Below, piece after piece: positions 56,251-64,000 of a stretch of DNA of 64,000 nucleotides. How positions within the stretch are numbered: position 1 is the stretch's first letter; every line of letters begins with the position of its first letter. The position numbers were made by a program, and so were the translations under genes. The stretch spans positions 8,537 to 72,536 of the forward strand of contig BRYA01000092.1 in the NCBI GenBank assembly GCA_030267965.1, read 5' to 3'. The stretch comes from Triparma columacea. Taxonomy: Eukaryota; Sar; Bolidophyceae; Parmales; Triparmaceae. The notes beneath the pieces are model-generated. The model ran no database searches. It was not told where the DNA came from and saw only the letters and a list, made by a program, of their open reading frames with translations.

Positions 56251-59200
56251 ATGCCCCCACAGATTCTAAATCCCGCCAGAGTTGAGCAACTGCACATGGA
56301 CACTGAAAGTGAATCCCGAGGAGGGAGAGAGGACCTTGTCAAAGAGACTCAGACACTTCAGGTTGATGCCCCAATGTCCGATAACTGCCGTTCAGTACCC
56401 GATCTAGGCCATGAGAGGCAAGTTACTCCGTCTTTGGCAATTGAAAGACCTCATGGGGACGCTGGACGAGGTGAGTTCGTGTTAGGGAGTTGTAGGGGCG
56501 GAGACCCTTGATATTCTACAGGGAAACGAGGACGATATGTTGGAGCACATGTGGAAATCTTTTCACTTTGCCTAACAAACGCCGTAATCGCCATTACCGC
56601 AGACTCTGAGTATGGTCATGAGAACGCCGGACGAGGTGAGTTGTGCGTTTAGAGCCGGAAGAAAAAAAGTACTATTTAGTACTTAAAGAGATAGCAGGAG
56701 TGTCGCGGGAGGACGCATTGAAACTTTGTAATTTTTCTCACTTTTGCAACAATCTTGTCCCCTTCGCAGTCTCTAGAAGCTCTCACGAGGATGCCAGACG
56801 AGGTGAGTTTGCGTAGTCGTGTAGATGAAAAGTAGAGTATTTTGATTGTTCAGGGGAGGGCTGAGAAGCCATTCTGAGGGAGTTTAAGATTTTGACTTTT
56901 TTTGACCCTTTTCACCAAAAATTCCCCCAAAACCACCCCCAGAAATTTCTGGCCATCCTCATCTTCAGCCTGGATTTGAATATTTCAACGCCGAAATTTC
57001 CGACGATCCCTTAAACGGAGGAGTAGCGGGCGAGAACAATCTAAGCGCTATACCGCCTGCTGTCGGGTGCGCGACTCCCGGCCGCATGCCAGTCGGCCTT
57101 GCGACTGTCAGCCACGCCACTTCCTCTCAGTCAATGACATTAGATCCTGACAACACCGTCAGGAATAAAGACCCCCCGCAGCCCCTCTCCAGCCCCAATC
57201 ACACACCCTCAGCAATACACTGCCCCGTAGATATCGATTATGCAGCTCTTGGTCTCGAACAAGGTATACTTGTGAAGCTTCTGGATGACCAAGGTGCCAT
57301 TGAAGGCCTCATAGACAACTCCACCGGCATCGATGTGAAGGCCATGGAGCTCGCTGATGTCCTCCACAACGAGCGTGACAAGATTATAAACTTCATTCTC
57401 ACCGATTGCGAGCAGGGCAAATTCCAGAGGAAGACCCTCTACGAGCCTAACGAAGAGGAAGGAGTCATTCACAGACTCGTCTACTGGCAGCACTACGGCA
57501 GCGGGAATAAGTTTGTCGAATTTCTCCTCGACGTCAAAGTCGTCTCCCCCGACGAATCGACGAGCATTATGGAGGTGACACCCCTTGATGAGGACGATCT
57601 TTCTGATGAGGCAACTGCGATGCTTGGCGAAATTCTAGCGTCAATAAAGACCAAGACTGTCCAACGAGGTGTCATTAAGGGGCAGCTCAGCTTCACTGAT
57701 TTTAAGTTTGGACAAACTGCAGTCACCATGGTGGGAACTCTTAAGGCAGAGGAGAGAGCAACAAAGATGAAACCAGAAGTTAATGTTCACACAGTCAAAA
57801 GCTCCAAGAGTGTGAGATCCACGAGATCTAGGGTTGAAGGCTGGAACAGTGGCAGGATCAAGAAGGGAGACGTCAAGGCTGCGTATGCAGCAGTAAAGGG
57901 TATCATGGAGGAGGTCGGGAAGAAGTTCAGACAGCCTGCAGTCATTGACAAGCGGAGGAAGATGCACTTTGTAGAACTGGTCATGCCCAATGTGCCAATT
58001 CTTACTGAGGAAGAGGACGGGATGCTGAAAAGTGTCGCAGGGCTGGAGGAGAAACTCTACAAGAAGGGAAAGAGAGTCAAGGGGACACTGAAGGATGGCA
58101 TCGACAAGTTCCTGTGGAGAGAGGGGGACAACGTGTGGGGAGCCTTTGGGGTCACTGTGGACAAGTCAGCAAAGAGTGTATTGGCAGAGGAATTTCTGCT
58201 TGACACATTTGCGCTATCTGAGAAGCACTTCAAAAATAATGGGAACTTACCATGGGTGATCAGGAATGGTTTTGAGGGAACTAGAAGCATGCACTGTCAT
58301 GTTGGCCTGAAGGTCCCTGCCGCCACCAATCGACTATTTGAGAATTGGTTTGTGTGGAAGGAGGTTAAATTGGACAATGGCCAGACTGCATACATGCTAG
58401 GATTTGTGCCTTTGGGTGAATATTATGGGGCAAGCTTCACCAACCTTAGCAAGGACGGCTTTGTAATTGGAGTAACAAGAGGAATCTACATCATGGCCGA
58501 GGTTGCTCCAAATGTCTGTAGAGTGACACGCATTCAAACAGTTGATCTGAAATTTAGTGGCATTCATAAGACAGTGATGGACAATGCCATTGACTACCTT
58601 GCAAAGAATGCTCTTGTTGAGGCCAACAGGTTGCAGGAGAAGTTTAGGAGGAACGGGAAGGAAGTTGATGCTGAGGTCAGGGGGGCATTGGTGGAGAGGA
58701 TGAGGGAGGGCGTTGATTTGGACGAGGACCAGAAGAAAGTGTTTGGGGAGTTGGAGGAGCTCTTTGGTGGGGAGGGGGAAGGAGGGAAGGATCATGGGTG
58801 GAACCTTCTCCACACACCCTACGAGGGAGTGATAATGTCAATGAAGTATAAACAGCAGAAGAAGGGAATGAAGAGTATTGCACTTGGACGCGCTGAAGGG
58901 CAAGCAGACTGCACAGCAGAGGAGGCAGCTGCTTGGTACTTTGAGTACTGTGGCAGGGAGAGGAAAAGAAACGCTCTTGTATCTGGCGAGCTTGGCAGGA
59001 TTGAAATTATACAGTCGCAGGGCAAGGCCAATGAGAAGATCTTTGCAACCCTTAAAAATATGCCTTCCCCTCTGAGAAACAGGGAATTTGTGGGTAGGTC
59101 AACTATATTTTCAAATACAGAAACAAATTGTGTCCAGGTATTCGTAACGCCGGTCAAACATATTGTAGACTATGGAGGAACATTCAAGACCACCGTGAGA

Positions 59201-62200
59201 GGTAAGGTAACAGCAATCTTCACTGCTAGAAATATAGCAAAACTTGGAGAGGTGGCACGGTGTCAAATAGTTTTACAGCAAAGAGTTGATGCTGGAGGCT
59301 TTGTACCCCCACTAGTGGTTGATCGAAAGATTCCACAATCTCTGAAGCTTGTTAGTGATATTCAGCAGATATTTGCACAAGATGATGAGGTAGATAATGC
59401 CTCCCTGACCTCTCTTGCCAACATCATGAGAAATGAACACCAAGGTTGTACTGATGAGGAGAAGGATGCAATCAAGAATGGGAAGAAGTTCTATGAGAAG
59501 TGCAAGGTGGATGAGAACTTTGATGAACTGAAGAGTCCTGATGAGAGGGTCAAGATGAAGCTAGTTCATGTTGATGGGGCAAGCAGTGGGACTGGTTTTG
59601 CCACTACTGTAGTTGATGCTAGTGTGGAGGAGTGTGCTGCATACGAATATACCAAGTTGGGCAACAGGTTTTTTACGAGGAACGCAAAAGAAGTTGATGG
59701 AATTACCTTCTTGAAAGTCATTAAAGTAAATCCCCACACTCTCTACTACATCACAACAAGGGAACTTGGTATCCCTCGTTTTGCTCCACGTGATGGGAGG
59801 AGTAAAATTACCTGGTGCAAGCAAGATGATGGCAAAGTTATCATTGATGTTACAGATACAGACCAACTTCAGGAAGACTTTCCAGTAAAGGCTGGGAATG
59901 TTTTAGTGAAGATTCACACAGTATGGGTGTTTGAGCCACTTGGCCCTATTGGAGGTGTGCCACAAACATCAGTCACTTTCACAACAAAGGTAGACCTTGG
60001 TGGTGTCTTCTACTCTTCTATCACAAACAAGCTTGCACCAAGGTTTCTTGCAACTGTCTCAGATATGAGGAAGAAGTTTGACAAGAGCAAAGAGATTGAC
60101 ACCTTCAAGAGACAGCAGATCATTGCAAAGTTTGAGGAGATTGCAATTGAGGGAGTGCCAGGGATTGGAAGTCACTTTGACGAGATTGACGGAGCTCAAG
60201 AGATCAGTAGGGGGTTGACTGGAACGACAATGATAAAGGCAGAGAAGGGAATGGGATGGGGAAAGACTTCAATAAGTGTGAGATCATCCCACAAGGAAGT
60301 TGCAGCATTCTTCTGGAACCTTAAAAGCAAAGCTGACTACCAGCTTGAACTTCAAAGAGTCAACAACAAGACACTTGTAATCACAGTTGAACATGAAGGG
60401 CTATTCACTGCTGTAAGGTTCTTAAAGGCTGGCAAGATGAAGACAGATGTTGAACTGATGACTAGACATGAGCGTTCGACCCGTTTGACCCGTTTGTCAT
60501 TCAAAGCGTCCGGAGGGTCAAGAAAGGTTGCCAGCAAACAGAGTGTAATTAAGGACCTGGGCTTGGCAACGGATGCTGCCTACTACTTCGACAATCTGCT
60601 CATGAGCAAGGAAGCAGGGGAACAGGACGGGAGAAGGTTTGGAGAGCAGCTGATGGAGAGAGTGAATAGAAGAAATATTGGGGATAGTAAGGTAGCGGTC
60701 GTGAGGGAATTCATTGCTGCCAACAGGGCACTGAGAGAGACTACAGAGCAGCATGGTTTCATTAGAACTATGCTGTATGCTGTGATTATGAACAAATTTA
60801 AAAGAAGAGCAACAAATGAGGGAGAGGTTAAGAGCGCAGAGGAAGCCAGGGGGTGGGAGATTGGGAGTGCAATGACAGCAGTCATGTTGACCACAGCAAC
60901 TGCTGCTCATGCTGTAGATGAATGGGCTCATCAATTCACCGAAATGCAGGAGGTTATGAATGGACAAGAGTGGTTAAGGCCAATGCTTGAGGAGATTGTT
61001 ATGAAACTATTTATGAAGTCTACCTTAGGCTTGAAGGCAAGGGTGACTGTTGGTGCTGCCACAAGCATGGTTGATTTGCTGACTGATGTGTATGTGACAA
61101 ATAAGTTTTGGACTGATAAGAAGTATGGGTACTTTAAGGCTTCTTTAGCAAGTTTGGCAGTGTCAATTGGGTTTCAGATGTTTTGTGTTTGGGGACAAAA
61201 CAGGAAGTTGGGGATGAAGAGAGTGGTGCGGGAATGGATTCCAGTCTTGTTTGGGTACAAGCCTGCAGTTGATGCTTACAGGGTAGCAACTGGAGCAAAG
61301 CAAGAGGTCGGGACTTCATTTGACCCAATGCTTGAGATGACAGCTATGAAAGGTACTGAGATGTTTGCTGAGGCAATCCCTGGAGTGATCATCCAACTTA
61401 TGGCAATAGCAACTAACAACAAAAAGGTTGGAACTTCAGCATGGCTTTCAGTTGCAGTGTCAGCAATTACAACAGGCTTTGCCTCTGCAACAATTAGTTA
61501 TGACTTTGACACAGACCCTGCTAGGAGAGAAAAGTCACCAGACTTCTATGGGTATATACCTGCAAAAGCAAGCAAGAGAACAGTAGTGTTTTTGTCTATG
61601 TTGCTCTTGTCAGCAGGGATGCTTTTAATAAGGTGTACAACAATAGTTCTTCTTGGGTTGATGGGAGGTAGTTGGGCATTTCTCTACATTGGAGCCGACC
61701 TTGGCCTGTACTTGTTGGTTAAGATATTGAGGGGAGACTTTTGGTATTGGTTGCCATTTGGGGGTAATGGAGAAGTTGTGAGTAGTATTATTTTCAGAGT
61801 GATTGTCAAGATCATTGTAGACTTTACTTCAATGGTGCATTTTAGACATCCTAACGAAGTTGGGGGATTGTACTGGTTGTTTGGTCTTTTGTTGACAATG
61901 GCGAGCCTACCAATGTCAATATATGTAGCTTCACCTATTGTTGATGAGCAGGCTATTGAATTTGCATCATCAATTGTGACTTATACCATACTGACAACTA
62001 CCCTGTGTTTTGCTTTCTTCTTTTTTAACATTGAGAGCAAGTACTTGCACACCTTCTGGAGTACACAAAGATCAAAGGATATGTCAATGGGTTATTTCCT
62101 TAATGGGGAAGAGGACGCAATAAAGTTTTCAGTCTTTAAAAGGTCAAAACATCATTGGATCTCAATTGAAGGAGAAATTAAGACATGGGTTGGCTTTAAC

Positions 62201-64000
62201 TGGGCTAAATGGGAAGAGGAGCAGCCAGAGTGGTTTACTGATGTAATGAAGGCCAAAGTACCTGTAGATCTTATTCCAACAGATGGAGATGCTAGAAGGA
62301 AAGAGAGTGTAAGGAGAGCAAGTGTTGATGCTGAAGCTGAGGGTGGTCTAGCAGGTGCTTTAGGAGCAAGTATTAGGAGAGCAAGTGTTGGCTTGGACAA
62401 TGGAGGTGCACTAATTGCTTCAAATGCTGTGGATGATACTATACAAGACTATGCAGGTTTAGATCCTAAACAAATAGGGCAGTTGTTGGGTGAGCAACTG
62501 TTGGTTGCATTAAGTTTCAGGAAGAAGGGAATGACAAAGGAAGAGGCGGCGAGGTCATTTATAGGGTCAAACTATGTTCTCAGACAGGCTGCAGAGAAGT
62601 ACGCATTTGTCACACCAATGCTTGACGCTGTTGTCAAAATCAAGCTGAGTAAGTTGAAGAAGGTAGAGGGTAAGGCTATAGAGCTGGGAGAAAAGGAAGG
62701 AAGGGAGATTGGAGAGTCTCTAGCAAGGAGTTTGGCTATTAACACTCAGCCAGCTGCTGCAGTTGATGCCTTCATATTAAATTTCCCTGCATTACAGGAG
62801 CTTGATGAGGAGTATGAATGGTTCAGACCTATGCTTGAAACAATTAGTTATAGGCTTTTGGAGGAAGTTCCTTGGGGTTTGAAAGCAAGAGTAAGTGTTG
62901 GGGCTATTACAAGTATGGCAGATTTGCTAACTGATGTGTATGTGACGTACATGTTTTTGGATGATCAGAAATATGGTTACTTTAAGGCATCTTTGGCAAG
63001 TTTGATGGCGTCCATAGGGATACAGATGCTTTTTGTTTGGGGACAAAACAGAAAGTTGGGAATGAAAAGGGTCTTATGGGAATGGTTTCCTATTTTGATT
63101 GGATTTAAGCCTGCAGTTGATGCTTACAGGGTTGCAACGGGAGTAAAGCAGGAGGTTGGGACTGCAATTGACCCAATGGTTGAGATGACTTACATGAAAG
63201 GGATAGAGATGTTTGCTGAGGCCATACCTGGAGTGATTATCCAACTCATGGCTATTGCAACAGATAATGGAGATGTTGCAGTTGCAGCTTGGGTCTCACT
63301 TTCAGTTTCAGCCCTGACAACAGGCTTCGCATCAGCAACTATCAGTTATGACTGGGACACTGACCCAGTGAAGAGAGAACAAGTGCCTGACTTCTATGGG
63401 TATGTGCCTGCAAATCCCACCAAGAGATCTGTCATATTTGTTGCACTTATGTTCTTTAGCGCATGTATGCTTGTGATAAGATGCATGACAATAGTTGTGT
63501 TAGGGCTACTTGGTGGTAGATGGGTCTCTCTCTATGTTAGTGCTGATATGCTTCTGTACTTGTTGGTGAAGATACTCAGAGGAGACTTTTGGTATTGGAT
63601 TCCTGCAGGAGGCTCAACAGAGTTACTGAGTAGTATTGTCAGCAGAGTGTTGGTGAAAGTTGTGACAGACTTTACATCAATTGCACAATTTAGGCATCCT
63701 TATGAGCTTGGTGGAATGTATTGGGTGCTTGGATTTATGTTGACAATGAGCAGTCTTCCAGTAGCAATTCTTACAGCTAAAAGCCTAGAGAAGAATATTG
63801 AGGAGGAGTTAAGAATTGCACAAACAACTGCTATAGTTCTTATCCCATTTGTTACTGCCTGTTTTGCTTGTTTCCTTTTGAACATAAACAGGGAGTACAT
63901 GACGAGCTTTATTAGTACTCAAAGAGGAATTGACTACTCAATGTCATATTTTGTTCATGGAAAAAGTGAAGAAGTGAAGTTTCAAGTGCTTACGAAATCA
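56251..64000 (+). CDS. Multi-START-like domain membrane protein, paralogue (partial, 2448 codons in window)
   Basis: Exons: 56251-56470, 56603-56635, 56770-56802, then one uninterrupted exon from 56943 to the window end, all introns phase 1. No stop codon is reached, so the C-terminus is missing. After a disordered leader the order matches the gene at 670-8198: START-like modules (for example VDKSAKSVLAEEFLLDTFAL; AAAWYFEYCGRERKRNAL; ATTVVDASVEECAAYEY; AAFFWNLKSKADYQLE), then membrane helices. The membrane module is present twice (about 60590-62150 and 62460-64000), separated by an acidic/basic linker with RRASV kinase-like sites. This protein is therefore longer than its paralogue. Lipid binding or transfer at a membrane is the family expectation; ligand and location are unknown. 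Composition shifts from GC-rich to AT-richer after about 59000. Confidence 0.85.
56603..56802 (+). repeat. Tandem 33-nt micro-exons with flanking introns
   Basis: Two 33-nt exons (56603-56635 and 56770-56802) and the end of exon 1 share the ending ACGAG before a GTGAGTT donor. They encode related 11-residue units: DSEYGHENAGR, VSRSSHEDARR and, in exon 1, a unit ending HGDAGR. The introns are 132, 134 and 140 nt. The unit of duplication appears to be about 165 bp, one exon plus one intron. Confidence 0.75.
60590..64000 (+). repeat. Duplicated membrane module within the START-like gene
   Basis: Two in-frame copies of about 1.5 kb share blocks such as SMxDLLTDVYVT, KYGYFKASLASL, FGxKPAVDAYRVA, MFAEAIPGVIIQLMAIAT, TTGFASATISYDxDTDP and LLVKILRGDFWYW. 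The paralogue at 670-8198 carries only one copy, so the duplication arose after the two genes split or was lost from the other. Confidence 0.9.

Overview
The window is nuclear DNA of a eukaryote with compact spliceosomal genes. Introns are mostly 80-180 nt, with donors almost always GTGAG or GTAAG and acceptors often CGCAG. Many donor/acceptor pairs were checked by eye for reading-frame closure. The best guess is a heterokont (stramenopile) alga, perhaps near the Parmales/Bolidophyceae. The reasons are a bipartite plastid leader with Phe after the signal peptide, multi-START-like membrane proteins, BspA-type leucine-rich repeats, a calpain, and ciliary genes beside plastid genes. The clade is an inference from gene content; no marker gene is present.

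Layout. 670-8198 (-) is a 15-exon gene for a very large multi-START-like membrane protein. Its diverged paralogue, 56251->64000 (+), closes the window and runs off the end. Between them: 9456-10344 (+) TPR-like secreted or plastid protein; 10438-12975 (-) condensin II subunit H2; 13064-14181 (+) polytopic membrane protein; 14236-15780 (-) class 3 lipase; 16064-16411 (-) small TATA-driven membrane protein; 16632-17423 (+) BspA-type LRR protein; 17589-19494 (-) calpain; 19594-22225 (-) and 22275-23585 (+), a head-to-head pair with mitochondrial-type leaders; 23739-27182 (-) a plastid methyltransferase-Rieske oxygenase fusion; 27588-27854 (+) a Cys-rich lipid-anchor candidate; 28063-29938 (-) PEX5; 30156-31196 (-) a seven-finger C2H2 protein; 31749-33480 (+) unknown; 33625-35787 (-) GT61-like glycosyltransferase; 35852-38911 (+) RCC1/coiled-coil protein.

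The block 38996-54115 holds CC2D2A (-), an EF-hand protein (+), an SFI1-like centrin-binding protein (-) and a long TPR protein (+). It looks like a cilium/centriole neighbourhood. A C-type lectin-like membrane protein (54327-55749, -) follows. A 106-base assembly gap lies at 44405-44510.

The strongest oddities are: (1) two near-identical introns in the first START-like gene, in different phases, which look like a recent intron duplication; (2) a methyltransferase and a Rieske oxygenase joined in one plastid-targeted reading frame; (3) tandem 33-nt micro-exons in the second START-like gene; (4) an intron-rich versus nearly intron-free contrast between the two START-like paralogues. No RNA gene, CRISPR array or complete transposon was found.
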